Shown here piece by piece: positions 1-13,288 of a DNA stretch of 64,000 nucleotides (its first letter is position 1; every line of letters begins with the position of its first letter). This DNA is from Neckera pumila (lineage: Eukaryota > Streptophyta > Bryopsida > Hypnales > Neckeraceae): positions 3,970,501 to 4,034,500 of the forward strand of contig OZ018412.1 in assembly GCA_963969595.1 (NCBI GenBank). The letters run 5' to 3'. Made by a program: the position numbers and the translations under genes. Below the pieces are notes generated by a model. It was not told where the DNA came from. It saw nothing but the letters and a program-made list of their open reading frames with translations, and did not search any database.

Positions 1-2350
1 AAGTGCACATTTAAACAACTCTTTACTATCATCTCATTTATCAAAATGAAATGATTAAAGGCTTTCCACATACGTAGGAAATTGTGAAACCGACTATACT
101 TTCTTTTTCTTTTTTAAATTGATTGTCTTTGATTTGCCTAGATCTATTACCGTGGTGATGGGAAAAAAGTAATGTATCTAACGCAAGTGACTTTGTAACC
201 ATATAGTTCGTACTCTTTGAAATAGTGAACTTTTTTTTTCAAACTTCAGTCCCTCGTTTTTTTTTTACATTTAAATGGAATAATAGGATCTAACTTGCTG
301 AGATTTCTCTAAAATTGCAATGTTCTCAAAAAATGCATCTTAGTCCATTAGGGATTAAGGAGTGCTTCTAGAGGACAATGATTGTTAGAGATTACTACGT
401 TCATATAGAGTATCTTTGCAAAGTGTTGTTTAACTTTTATAAAATCGACTAGAATTTTATTTGTGGTTAAGTTTAGTTTTGTTTGCTATTTGAATTTCAG
501 TGCTTTCAAGGGTCATGTTTGTAAATAATTGGAAGGATAGTTTGTTTTATTTGGAAATCTTTGTTCTAACCTTATAAGAAGTATTAGTTCCATTAATTTA
601 TCAAAGTGGAAGGGAGGGGATCACTGTTGTAAGAAGTTTTGGTATGACCATGTAGATTATAGAATATTTCGTCTTTTAATTTTCTTGAAGTAGACCAAAT
701 GGTTTTTGGTTATGGTCTGGCAATGTCAATGTCCTCAAAAGTAGAAATTTTAATAGTTTTTCTTGAATACCATTTTGAATTCTATCAAAGCCTAAATGCA
801 ATAGTAAGTCATTGAAAGCTATAAATGTAGTTTGTATTACAAAAAATTAAGTACTGGACTTATAACAAAAACATTCAAATTTTTTTTTTCAAATGAAAGT
901 GTTGTAGTTGACATGGGAAGAATTGATTCATTCTATTTGGATTAATGACACAGAAGTAGCGGACAATCTTATTTTTTTAGACAATCATGCATCTTTTTGG
1001 AACTACAAGAAGTTCAATTAAGGCTTGGAATGAATTTTGCAAATATTTTTTAAAAGTGAAATTGCACAAGAATTTATTACACTACTAAAATTATGTCACT
1101 ATAGGATCATTGATATGAAATTTCTTATTGTACAATGAAATGAACCGGTTCTAACTTCTATGTATGAAGTACTAATACTCAATTATATTAGGAGGAGTAC
1201 AAATGAAGTTTGATTTGCTGATAACTAATTTTAAAACTGTACATAAAGTTCTTCAACATCAAGTATGAAAAATTGAGTACATATTGTGCTAAAATATAAG
1301 TTCTAAAGATATTGAAGACAAAGCAACCATTTGGACAATTTCAATCAAAAACAAATGTCATTACATTTCATGTAAGTTAGTTGTAATTGTTTCCACAGGA
1401 TATTATAAATTTGTTATGCAGGCTAACTGATTACTCTTAGAAGTCATTTATTTCCCAAAGTGCAGTAGAACTAACAGATTTTATGAAAATGTACGTTTGT
1501 AATAGCATTGGCTAGCCACATTTTCATGCATCCTTGTCTTCTTCTTTTGCAATTGAAGGCAAAAGTGTCCTTGAAATGTTTATAATGTGAATTGCACTAG
1601 TTCTTAGAAACTCTTGGAGAGGATCATGAAATGTGGTGGACGTAAGTGAAATAGCAAAAATAATTCATGGGCAGAAGTTGTTCAGTCGTTCAATATATTG
1701 TAAGAAGTCATAAGGAATAACAATGATTATAGTTTAGCACTTGAAGAATATGAATCCTTGTTGGTTTGTAGGACCTCAATGTTTGTATTCACATCTAAGT
1801 AGAGGATATAGAGAGTATACAAGACGTTCATGTAGTTTGTCTAGCACCATATGAAAGAAGAGTCTGTACTACAAAAATATCACAAGAAATTGCTAGAACT
1901 TATCACCATCATGTTGCATTTCTTTAAATTATGTGTACAGTCTAGTGATTCTTATGAGAGGCCTATGGCATTTACAAATTAGCAATTTAGATATGTAGGC
2001 TATGGGTTTTGAACTTTCACATGAAAATCTTTAAAAAAAAAGAGAGCATGACGAATGTTATCAATGTTATCAATGTTATCAAGCATGTATCAGAAGTTGT
2101 AATGGGATGGTGTTGTTTGCATGTTTACAATGAAGTGGCCAATGTACAAGGATTCCAACAAATTTGTATGATGATTTTAGTTGAAAGTACAAGTCAATTA
2201 ACAGTCTACATTAATAAAAAGTGTGTACTTATAAAAGAATTATTAATAATTGATAGAGTATAAAAGTAATGTAGCCCTCCATATGTAGATTGTTTGTGTT
2301 ATGCAGTTGAACAAAGTGGACATTTAAAATAGTTAGGTTGACAAGAATTC
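1..2350. other. AT-rich region without recognised gene
   Basis: No reading frame here resembles a protein family I know. The only longer frame, at 2009-2263, has low-complexity composition with a repeated Asn-Val-Ile triplet and is probably chance. Poly-T and poly-A runs are frequent. It may contain old, unrecognisable repeat sequence belonging to the decayed element that follows. Confidence 0.5.
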
Positions 2351-3075
2351 ATTATGTGGAAGTTGTATAATGGTTGCTTGCATATGATGGAAAAGTATAT
2401 CTGCAAAACTTTGCTGAAGCAATTGAAGGGAAAAAAGAAACAAAAACATTGGATCTGTTTGTATAGTATTCTTTATGAGGGCTTGAAAAGTAGTCATGGT
2501 CGGGGGGTTTCATTGTTCTTTGAAAAGTATGGAGGATCACTTTTTTTATTGTGTACTGTGTGAATGAAATTACAGAGAGGATAGTGGTTTGCGAAGATAG
2601 TGAACTACAAAAGCTCTGCACCAAATACATGACTATTATATATCAACTCGTGAAGCTGGAAAATGGCAGCAGAAATATTTGGAAGCCCAGTGGTATTCAA
2701 TGTGGTAGCGACAACAGTGGTTGCTACAGAGCAAAGGAGCGCAAGGGAAAGATTGGCGTGTGTGGTACGAGGAAGACTATTTGAAGAAGAAGATTGTGCA
2801 CTTGTGGATGGAGAATTCCAAACCACCAATGGCATGGTTCAACTTCTTGGAGATGAAGGTCGAGTTGTGGAGGTTGGCGCGGTGGATACAAATTTTGCAT
2901 GCGGTGATGAACTTCACCAAGAGAAATTACGTCCTTTTGAGATTGCGGTTCGTGTCACACAAGCTATACATGAAACAGAATGGTTGGTGAGTTGGTAGGG
3001 AAGACAATGGGAGATTGTGTAGATAAAGTTATATGATGGCGTCGTGCTTCAGTTTGTTCTGGACGTCCCTACGAG
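2351..3075 (+). other. possible decayed 5' part of the DUF7869-type element
   Basis: This stretch is richer in G and C than the sequence before it and has overlapping open frames (2663-2998 and 2721-2990, both plus strand) in two phases, which is what an old coding region with frameshifts looks like. It lies directly before the recognisable transposase-like frame. I do not recognise a domain in it, so membership of the same element is inferred from position and composition only. Confidence 0.3.
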
Positions 3076-5872
3076 GTGAGAACAACGGCAATAAATTCGA
3101 GGGAGGGGCAAAATTTCTCTTTTCTTCTTGTTTCACCACCACAATTTGATTTTCATGACGTAGAAGAAAACCCAAGCACTTCCGATTGCACACCACCAAG
3201 TCAAGGTGGAAGAAACACACAAGAAAGAAGTTCTCCTATGACACAAGGCTTTGAAGGTAGCACTGCGGATTTCACAAGGAAAGAAGGACTACGTGAGCTT
3301 ATACTGAGGAGGAGATATTCAATGGCAAATCAAAGGGCAAGGGTGAGAAGTCCACGGGAGAGGGGAGAGTCTGCTAGTCAAAAAGTTACTCTTGCCAGTT
3401 TTATGTGTGCGAAGGAGAGGGGAGTATGCAAACACAATTGTTTGCGTGATGTGAATGCGAAATATGTATTGGACCAACAATATATGGCTTGGGGATAGAA
3501 GTACGAAGCACATGCTACTTGGATAATGCAAATGCTTAATGCCTTTTATACTCGCACAGAGGGTCCTATGAGAGACAAGTACGTGACAAAACTAGATGGC
3601 AGGGTTGTGTGCAATGCATGCTACGCCGTGGCGTTGGGTTATACTCAGAGGCATTTGAAGCAATTGAAGACAGCACATGTTGTATATGGCAGAGTAGCAG
3701 CCGTTCATGGAAACAGGTGTCAACAGAGGGAAAGTGCAAAAATGTCAGCAGCTAGGGAAAGCCTCAACGTTTTTGTTAACGAAGCAGGATGTCAACAATC
3801 CCATCAATCTATTCGCAGGAAAATGGACAATGTAGTGCTACTACTGATTCTGTTGCCAATGAATACAAGCAAGTTGGATGTTTTCCAATATGTGAATAAA
3901 AAAGTGAAGAAACTAGTGGATGGGTCGGAGTTGTCAATGACCTGGTTTCGTTGGCTATGGCAGAAGGAATTTCCGCATATGCAAATCCCACCTTTCTCCC
4001 GGTTCTCAAAGTGCTATCATTGTTGGGAGTATAAGTGTGGGATGGAATCCACAACAAATGCCATAGCAAAGGTGAAGATAAAAGAGTTGTACGTGTTGCA
4101 CATTCGATATCAAATGGGAGAGAGGCGAGATTATTGGTTGTTCAAGAGGTCCGTGATGATCACTTCGGACTTTTTTATGTGTTTGATTGTGGACGGTATG
4201 GATCAGAATACGACTATGATACCAAAGATGAGGTAGATTGTGAAGAACATCGAATCTCCATTTGTGAAGATTCATTTGTGTGGTGTACTTGTACATGGTA
4301 TCGGCCTCTATGCAGACGTGTGGATAGATGTTCACCACAAGCATGATAGCAATCAAGTCATAACGTCGGTGATGAACATCATATGCGACGTGAAGCAAAG
4401 GAAGGGGTCATTGCCACTGACGTTGAGGATTCAAGCGGATAATACCACGAGGGAGAACAAAAATGCTTACATGTTTGCCATGTGCGCTGCACTAGTTGGG
4501 CTTGGTTTCTTCAAGGAAGTGCATCTTTGTTTTTTGATAGTGGGCCACACACATGAAGACATCAATCAAAGATTCAGTGTGATTTCGAACATACTGAAGA
4601 AGAGAGACATAGATACTTTGACAGAGATGTTGCGGCTGGTGGAGAAGGGAACGTCGTACACAGAGGCTTTTGTGAGTGCTCGCAAGCTTGAGCACGTTCG
4701 CGATTGGAAGGCATTTATCACACCTCATTTGCTATGAGGAGGGAAATCACTGACGAGCATCACATTTCCACACCATATGAGGTTTTACGTGGAGAATGGG
4801 TTGGTTTGTGTGCAACACAAGCATTTTTGCACAAATGAGTGGGGCCCAGCGAGAGGGCATTTGTGTCTAAACTCACTACCGAGCGTAGCGGAGAAACCGG
4901 ACCTCGCAGAGTTGTTTGCAGCTGATCAGAGGGAATTGAAAGCATTGGACAAGTTCATTGCATACAAGAAGAAGATGATAGAGAGGGGTTACAACCCGAT
5001 CAGGAATGTGGAAGTGGTGGACGAAATAGAACAATTCAAGGATTATTTGGAGGAATTCTTACAACAAAATAGAGATGGCGTTCGTGATTTACCATTTTGG
5101 CCCAACGTGTGTTGAACCAGAACAGGGATGGTGGAATTGTTCCTGACATGGAAGGAGGTACAATTTCAAGTGTAGTTGCTGATGAGGATGGAAATAGAAC
5201 GGAGAGTGCAGCCGTTGACAGGATTATGGCAATAATGCCAAATCCTGAGAGGAGGGGATATTTTGGACCCCTCAGAGATAGACCTATACAAGCAACATCA
5301 CAAAGAGTGACTGGGGGGAAGATTCGAGGCAGAAGAAATGAAGTTATACCAGTCTACCAGAGCTACGACAAGATGTAGAGGAAGATCCGTTTCCTCCAAT
5401 CAATCCAGAGAATGACGTTGTTGTAGGGCAATACGTAGCCCTTACCATAGAATTAGCGGAAGTAAGAGGAGGAGTACCCTTTTTTTTAGGGAAGGTGTTA
5501 GAATTCGATTAGGGGACGTGGGCCTCCAAGATGAAGGTCCTATGGTATTGGCCTACTATGAGAACTGGAGCACATGATGAAGCAGGTAGTAACCGAATGA
5601 GATACACAAACTGCATGGAATCAACGTGGGAACTGTTTGGTGAAATGTTGGGCTGGACCGAGAAGGAAGCTGCTATATATTCATGGACGGATGTCCCTCG
5701 TCAAGGGAGAAGTGGTCATGTTGTAGGTTCCAACATTATAATGTATGGCATGCAAACATAGGAGACAGTGATCATTCCACCAGAGGCTAAAGCACATCTT
5801 CTAGAATACATGGCAATGCAGATGGAGAACCTAGATGATGAACGTCTGCAGAATGATTTGAATATGTATTAG
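3076..5872 (+). pseudogene. decayed DUF7869-type transposase-like gene
   Basis: The family is found in many copies in non-seed plants and animals and looks transposon-derived. Its exact biochemical role is not established, and a DDE/RNase H-like transposase is an inference. Visible hallmarks in one reading phase from 3076 to about 5100 are RFSKCYHC (about 4000), the LIVDGMDQNTT block (about 4180), RENKNAYMFA (about 4450) and FLIVGHTHEDINQRFS (about 4530), in the order usual for the family. An N-terminal Cys-rich part precedes them. The C-terminal part follows in two other phases, with VVGQYVAL and KVLWYWP blocks. In-frame stops are TAG 3496, TAG 4234, TGA 4735, TAG 5510 and TAG 5759. Frameshifts lie near 5100 and 5370. 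The final stop is at 5870-5872. With this many lesions it is a dead copy. I could not find terminal inverted repeats or a target duplication. Confidence 0.8.
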
Positions 5873-8571
5873 TGAAGTATGATATTATGCAGTGTTCTTT
5901 GACATTGTAGTTGTAGGTATGTAGAAGTACTTGAGTGTGAAGCGCAGAGTAATGTGTCTTAAAAGTAGTGTGGAGTGAAAAGTGTGAAAGGTTTTCATGA
6001 AGTAATTATAAAAATGGAGTGTTTGACAACTTTTTTCCAAGCAATTTCTCCTACTAAGAGCAAATGATGTTTTCAATAATCCCTCCCCCCCTCAACATTT
6101 GAGACTGTCCATTTTAGATGCCGTACTAGCCAAGTGCAATGTTGCACCCCCCAAGTGCAAGAATGTCCAATTTGGTGTTTAAATTCTTGGTGAATGGTAA
6201 AACTAATACATCCCTATATTAGTAAATGGATCATTCAATGCATGTCATTTGTGGCCTCACTCACTTATTCAATTATAGATACATTCAATGTTCAATTGCC
6301 AACATAGGAGCCTTTTTTAAAAATTCCATGAGTTCTGTTTGATCTTGAAAGGGACCTGCAAAAATCAAATTGAAAAGTTTCTCTATTGTCATATATGACC
6401 TGTACAGTGGCCTACCAAAAAGATAAGTGATGGCAATTTGGAAAATCGTTTTCTTTGCATAATGTAAAACAAAATTGACATTTTTTGTTTTGCATAATCA
6501 GCTTAGATATTTTATGCAATCCCAATCTACCATACCAAATTTCAGTTTTGAAAAACTAAAACTCCTTTTTTGGTGAATTTTTAAATTAATTTTCATGGTT
6601 TAAATATGAAAATTCATTGAAGAACATTGGTGATGAATTTTTTTAATTCATTTGCGGAGATATGCAGGAAACCTCCATAGATACATCTTTTTTTCAACAA
6701 GCATCTCCAAAAAAATTCACAATTCCCTCTAAAAAGATTTCTGTTTTGGCAAAATTTTGTCCTTAGTTGGAAAATAAATAACTCTTTACTAAAATTAGAT
6801 TTTTTGCATTTTCCCTTCTTGCTATAACTACCTTGGTAGCTGAGAGCATAATGGTACAATTTGTTTGCAAAAACCTAATTTCAATAAAGAGATATTTCTC
6901 TTCAAAGCTAAAGGTGTAACTTCAACAATAGATGTACAGATATTTCAACAATAGATGTGGTGAAGGTGAAATCACGTATCTTTGTGGTAGGCCATTGTAC
7001 ATCTATTGTAACTTACATGATTGGCTATCCCATGAGAAAGGCCTCAAAAATTCAATTTTTCTAATTATTGAAGGACTTGTGAGGACTTGCTACTTGGTAG
7101 TTACTTTATTCTTTGAAGACATTTTTTCCCATAGGCATTGGCCTAAATTATCATCCATTAGGCCATAATAATTATGTTTTAAAACATTTTCTCAAATTTT
7201 TTCCTCTCATATTTTGTTTTCACAACACAACAATCCATCATTTGCATTGTAGGAAAAGGACATTTTTAAAATTTGATGAATTTATTGATGTTTTTGGATG
7301 CTTTACTCTTTTCAAAAGAGATCATACTAATGCAAGGTCTAGAATTTCTTTATAAAGTAGATTCACATTCTAATTTTTGATATATCTGCTAGTTTACCAC
7401 CCTAGCATTTATATCATAATGAAATTAAAGAAGAAAGGGCTAGAGGTTACCGAAATACACTAGTATAATGCTACAAGCTACATTACAGAAGATAAAAGCT
7501 TTGTGGTAATCATGTTGATCGGACTTTATATTTGTGTCATTTATGAAAGTTAATTACTGACAAACATTATAGTAACAAACAAAATTGAGTGCTAATTTGA
7601 AACATTTTCATTCAAACAACCATACCATAATCATCAATGGATAAAGTCCAAAAGTAGATATTTGAAAAGTTGTAGTATGCAACATACTATAAATTATAGA
7701 AGAAATTGAAGGGAAAATTAGTTGTGATTTGAAAGAAAATTAATTCCAAAGTTAGCCATGTTTAAAACTCGGTTTTGTGCACTATGATTTGGAATTACTT
7801 TGTGTTTTATCAATTTTCTTTTAGAACTCCAAAAAACTTTTTGTGCCTTTACATGTTTGTATACACCATTTTAGATTGTTGTACACAAAAATGAAGGCAA
7901 TTGACATTTATACAATTTAAATTATTAACAAATTTGACAAACATGCAAATGATGTGGATTCTCACAATATTTGAATTTCTTTTGGAATTGAGAGCGTGGG
8001 GTTGCATTCTTAAATGACAATCTTAATTCGTCCTTGGTGAAAACATTTGGCAAATTTGTTGAGCAAACTTTTGGTTATTTATTAACCATCATCGATAGAG
8101 GTCATGGACCACTATTACATCCTTAGTTGATGTTCTTGCATTTGAAATATTTGTTAAATAGGACAATGCCTTCAATTTATATTTTACAGTAGACTAATCC
8201 ATTTCTAGGTTCAATTTTTTTGTACGAAGACTAGAGTTCATGATGCACATAATTGATCCAACAAATTTTACAAAATTAAATTATCACTGTCGATAATTCA
8301 ATATCATGAAAAAACTATCAATTTTACGAAGGTTAGAGTCATTTTTGGCAAGTTTCAACTTTCTAATAATGCAAACTCTGTGATAAAAATGTGGATCGGA
8401 CTCAATGCTGGCCGTTTCAATTTTGAAATTCAGAGCAAGATTTTTGTGTCATTCATGAAAGATTAATTACTGTTAAGTGCTACATATCTCTCATCCACAT
8501 GTATGCTAAGGTAACTACACCTAAAATCGCACAGTTCCTAAAAGTGCATAGTGGATATTTTTGCCTAAAGG

Positions 8572-9303
8572 GTGAATGCAAGAAACACCTGTACTATTTG
8601 TTGCGTTTTCACAATATTCATGCTTTTATTTTTGGAGTACTTTAAAATTAGAAAAATAATTTTTAATTTACAAAAAATATGGCCAATGTATATACTTTTA
8701 AGATGAAGAAATCCAAGGAAGGAAAAGCATAGAAAAACTCTCTAAGTGGGCAAACTAGAAAAGTGCCAAATTTCAAGAAAATAAATACTTTGATGCTTTA
8801 ATTAGTTAAAAATAGGAAAATAAAAAAAATAAAAAAAATAAAAATTGTCTTTTTGTAATAACACTATGGATGGTCATTTACCAAAGGAACCACCAAAAAA
8901 ATATTTTATATATTCTAAAATGTAAGAAGAAAGAAGCTCTACATGTGGACTTCCACACAATACAAAATTAACTATTTTTAGAATTCCTTCTCTATATAGC
9001 TACAGGTAAACTAGAAGACCATTTCCTCCAAATTTCAACTCTAAATTCAATTTTTTGGATACTAAATAGTACCACGCACTAAAAATCTCCAAATTGGAAT
9101 TTGTGACATAAAATTGGGGGCTATTTTTATATAGTAAAATATTTTTGAAAATTGCCAAAAAATTAGGCAAGGTGTATAGTTGTCATGAGCACCTTTCCTA
9201 TAAATCTTAAGTCATTTGAATTCAATACGCAAAAGTTATGCCTAAAAAACAAATCAACATGCAGGGTGTGACGCAAAATAGTACAAGTGTTTCTTGCATT
9301 CAC
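8572..9303. mobile_element. MITE, TGCAAGAAACAC family, copy in repeat A
   Basis: The terminal inverted repeats read GTGAATGCAAGAAACAC at the left and its exact reverse complement at the right, with similarity continuing inward (TGTACTATTTGTTGCG against its mirrored partner). The interior is AT-rich with no transposase. A related genomic stretch near 50030-50110 has matching flanks joined without this segment and so looks like an empty site. Further copies lie at 20290-20863 and 58710-59434. It is a non-autonomous element of unknown superfamily. Confidence 0.8.
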
Positions 9304-9596
9304 TCCCACTATTCATATGACTCTATGATCGCTTTTGGGTACACTTATTCTCAACACTTTGGAAATTTGTAGTTTATTCACACAATGTCCAAAAAATGCA
9401 TTCTAAAAGAATCTAGAATCCCCTTTTGACTACCAATGGGACCCCACAAAAAAAAAATTCAATATAATAGTAAAAACCATAGTGAATCAAGCTGAATTGC
9501 TGAACTGTGCAATTTAAGGTGGAGGTGTGCATTTATCGATGAGTTTGTCTTTCTTTGACGAGGTTTCATTTCTTATTTGTTACACAACTACCTAAT

Positions 9597-9725
9597 AGCA
9601 GCCCCACTGCAACACGCTGAAGTGACTCTCTAAACGTTTTGCACCATTGATCTTCTAAGATCTTTTAAGATTCAATGGTGCAAATCATTTCAAGTGTCGC
9701 TTCAGCGTGTTGCTGTGGGGCTGCT
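9597..9725. mobile_element. short hairpin MITE (AGCAGCCCCAC ends), copy in repeat A
   Basis: A 129 bp sequence that folds back almost completely on itself. It begins AGCAGCCCCACTGCAACACG and ends with the near-perfect reverse complement, and the GCACCATTGA segments pair in the interior. CTAA stands near both ends and may be a target duplication. The same element is present at the equivalent place in copy B (59726-59853), so it was inserted before the duplication. Confidence 0.75.
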
Positions 9726-10095
9726 CTAAACCTCCAATGCAATGCATAGCAAGAATCTAAGTTACTTTCAGTTGGGCCTGCTGATTCTGACGTCAGCCCT
9801 GGAGTCCTTGTTGCGGCACGTTGACAAATCAGTTCCATCTAGCTTAGAAGTATATAATCTTGTCTCTCCGTGGTTTCTAAATCTGCGGTGACTGTTGAAT
9901 TCATTCTCCGTGGTGATTCAGTTAATTACTCGGTACCTCCATTGGAATGTGCACCTGTAAAGATGTACATGTCAATTCATGTCTTCTCTGGAAAAATACC
10001 GGATTACTCTCTACTACTAGCTACAGTTGGTTCTAGAAAAAACGGGTCTTTGACGTATTCATCACTGATCGAATTCATAACTGGTTTAATTGTGC

Positions 10096-10853
10096 TTAGC
10101 GACCAGAATAAACCCAATGTGATGAAGAGATCGTGGCGATGGACGCTTGGATGTTGGCATGCTCGTCAATCCAAGCATCGGAGGCCGGTAGGCAGAGTAG
10201 ATGGTATGATCCTTGCCCAGCATGCATGCAGTGAAGGAGCCGCCGTTGACAAGATAAGTGCAATTGACTTGCGTGCCGCCACAAAGATTGTACGAACATA
10301 TATGTCGAGTTCACGCTGCTAACGTCGACCCCGATATGGTTGTTGCTCGAGTCATTATACTCGGGGTTTCGATAGGTGTCAAACTCTACGGCAAAGAACT
10401 GAGGGTTGGTATCCGCTTTCACTGGGCAGAACCATCCGCCCCCGTCCACGTCCCCAACGACCCTGCTGTTGTTCCTACTGAATGTAAAAGCCATTCCATC
10501 TCCATGGATGAATCCATCTTCATCAAGGTTGCAGTCTAAACCTGTGATGGAGAATGTGAAGCTGGTGGTAAAAGAAGCCACTGCACCAGATGCACCATCC
10601 TTTATCCTCACCCTGGCTTCGTAGTACAACCTCGTGCAACTGTCAATTCCCAGCGAGTATCCCCCGTGTTAAAAGGAAATAAGTTTTTTACTCCAAAATA
10701 TTGAACGTCGTCCACCACTGAGAATTTGTCTGGTGAGCTGAAGTTGAAGTATCTGAATTTGGTGTTTTCAGCTTCCGCAGTAATATAACTTCCATGGATG
10801 ATGCTCACGGTTAGGATTAGGAGAGCAGTTGTCTGGTGATCATTCAACCCCAT
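10096..10853 (-). pseudogene. L-type lectin receptor kinase pseudogene with internal deletion, copy A
   Basis: The start codon is at 10853-10851. The first part encodes a signal peptide and the first half of a legume-lectin domain homologous to the gene at 41361-43679 (AVEFDTYRNPEYNDSSNNHIG is visible). All of the transmembrane and kinase region is missing. The sequence jumps from the lectin segment for CTYLVNGGSFTA straight to the extreme C-terminal tail (SIATISSSHWVYSGR). Relative to the intact gene this removes about 1571 bp (equivalent of 41486-43056), with a short GCAT repeat at the join near 10225. There is a frameshift near 10660, and a 4 bp gain near 10298 that shifts frame again and is shared with copy B. 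No functional receptor can be made. Confidence 0.9.
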
Positions 10854-11130
10854 CGTCCTCGATCGATCGAATCTGAAGATTGGCGCACGAGGAGGAGGAG
10901 ATTTCCTGCCTACTCGTGGTTCTATAAGCTATCTATCTCCTGGAGGAAAATAGTGCTGAAGAGAAAATCTGGTAGCCATTAATTGAAGAGCTTTCGTTGA
11001 TTCGTGACAAGGACCAATAAACTTGTGCGACCAATAAATTCGTCCACACGATAGTGTGGATATCTAACCTTTCTGGATCATGTATCTGGGCTAGCTAGGT
11101 GTATTCGATCTCTCCGGCTCAGCAGAGATT
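10854..11130 (-). promoter_or_regulatory. conserved upstream region of lectin-kinase pseudogene A
   Basis: The sequence upstream of the start codon is clearly homologous to the regions upstream of the intact gene (43680-43960) and of copy B (61242-61520). Shared landmarks include GATTGGCGCACGAGGAGGA and GAGCTATCTATCTCCT. This is what a shared 5' UTR and promoter would look like. No TATA box or transcription start can be fixed from sequence alone. Confidence 0.5.
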
Positions 11131-12406
11131 GACAGAGCCCGGCTATATATGAAACAAACTAAGGTACCTTTGCTAGAACGAAATTGCATGCTCTTCCTCC
11201 TGTTTTTCCGAAATGCGAGACATAATCGTTTCTGAAAGGACGAGATGGTCACTGCCTGTATGCTAAGAACTGATAGATCTCAGAAGGTGAGGAAGTCGCC
11301 TCCGCAAAGTCACTTGGGAAGCTTGCACGGCACACATCTGGAGGCAAACATGGAGTCGATGGTGTTGCGACCTCGCGTCTACTTTATGCTCCTAACCACG
11401 TGACGTGAGCGCCATCTTGGTCCCGTCAGTCTGATTTCTCCTTTCCAAATTGCACTCTCTGTCAACAGCAACTAGCTCAATTTGCTACAACCATCCAATC
11501 TCTTGTGCAGATTGAAATTCTAAGAGTTGTATTCCAAAGCTTGCTGAGAGACGATGTGATGGAGAACAACTTGATGAAAACAGTGAGATAATTAGATATG
11601 GACTACTTAAAGGAACTGAGCCTGGCAAGCAGAGAGCTAGGTCATTCCTCGGCTTCGATCTTTCTTTTCTAAATCTTGCTGTTTCTGCGATCGAGACATG
11701 GAGTCAGTAGTTGCTGGCACCAACTCGGTGAGAACTTCGCATAAATATATGCATGGTAGGTTCACTAGGTTGGTACTTGTAATCGAGGATACATGCAGCA
11801 GCTGTGCCTGAGCATGTCTCCAAAGTCTGGCATTATCAAAGACCATTGGTCAAAGCAGATGCGAACGCAGGAGGGGAAGCTTCCAACGCCAACACCGCCA
11901 ACACTGCGCCTAATGCTGAAGTTATTGAGCCAGAGCCCTTGGTTCAAAATACTTGTATCCAAAGCAATGCTAAAAATTTTCATATATAACAGTTGTTCAT
12001 TAACAAATGAAACTGTAGAATCTTTTAGTTAATTTGTTGGAATACACACTCCTAAAATTTTAGAGTAAGAAATTTTACCAATTGCAAGATCGTGATGCTT
12101 GAATTTCAGATTCTGAAAGAAGTGTTTCTGAAAGAAGTGTTTTCAACTCTTCTCAAATGGTTACGTTTCATCTTTCAAACTTTTTATCCAAAAATGTATA
12201 TTCAAATTTCATTTTATACTTGGGCGAACAAAGGAGAAATATCATCCCGAGACAGATCGAGGTCTTACAATCTCTATGAAAGTTTTGATTCAATGTACAA
12301 TTTTTAGTCTTTCTGTGAAAATTCTAATTCAATGTACAGTACAATTTTGAGCCTCTCTATAAAAGTTCTAATTCCATGTACAATTATAAGTCAGTGACGC
12401 TATTGC
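11131..12406. other. intergenic part of repeat A, no gene
   Basis: No convincing coding sequence is present. Open frames at 11637-12032 overlap on both strands and match no family. The last about 170 bases (12236-12406, with CATCCCGAGACAGAT and TCTTACAATCTCT) recur in diverged form at 25376-25470, so another dispersed repeat lies here. Confidence 0.5.
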
Positions 12407-13288
12407 CTAGCCCTAAGGTAGCTCGTGTGACCTGAAATGTTAGCATGATTTTTTGAAACTTTTTTTAAGATAGGGAATCACAGTAGCTTTCTAAGAATAT
12501 ATATTTTTTTTCAATCGGTACCCGGGAGCAAAAGTTATGCCATCTGAAATAAAAAAAGCAACTTGCTGGAAAAAAAAAACGGTAAAAAATTGTATTTTTT
12601 TCTTAAGAAATTCTTCTCAAGGATTATGTTTTTGTCTACATTTGAAGCTTTGATTCATTCTATTTGGACTCAAAATGAGAAAGTTATAGATAATCTTGAT
12701 TTTTTCGGGCAATTTAAGCATTTTCTTCAAAAAACAACTTATAGAATTCATTTTTAAATGCAATTTTCAAATTTGTTCAAATTTTCTTTTTTGAAAAGGT
12801 TAAATTTGTTTGCAAGAACAATCCCACCATTGGAATTATGGTGTTTTAATTCCACCTAAGAGCTATTAACGATTTAGTGTTTTATGCAATTTTGGACCTC
12901 TTCTACTTAATAGTTTTTTTATATGTGAATCAAGTTTCGATGTTCTGATAAAATTTTACCTTGACTCTCAACTCAAATGTTCAACTTAAAAACTTTTAAT
13001 CCAATGGTGTGTAATGCAAAACAAATCTACAAATGACCGTCAAAGTCATCTGAAGTTGCAGGCCGTAGTTCCAAAAAACTTCTTTTTCCAATTTCAAATG
13101 CTAATATCTTCCAATCCATACGGTTAAACTTCATGAAATTACCACATGATCTAAGACAAGTGAAGTACAAGATCCTATGGTTAGATTCTAAAAAAATAGT
13201 ATTTTTTGGTTTCTTGAGTGATCGCTGCGGAAATGACAATTTCCAGTGGTTTTGGAGCCAGAAAATGCCTTGGGCCTTTAGGGGTTAA
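12407..13288. mobile_element. TTAACCCCTAAA-type MITE, copy in repeat A
   Basis: The right end is CTTGGGCCTTTAGGGGTTAA (13269-13288), matching the ends of other members at 18846, 31562, 36758 and 53748. The left end, CTAGCCCTAAGG at 12407, is degenerate. The interior block with CCCGGGAGCAAAAGTTATGCC (12524-12540) is shared, in either orientation, with the 31562 member. No transposase frame is present. Same element in copy B at 62789-63679. Confidence 0.65.

Noticed and set aside
9870..10322. 150-codon plus-strand frame, also present at 59995-60447
   Set aside because: It lies opposite the lectin-kinase pseudogene, and its conservation between copies reflects the duplication, not selection on this frame.
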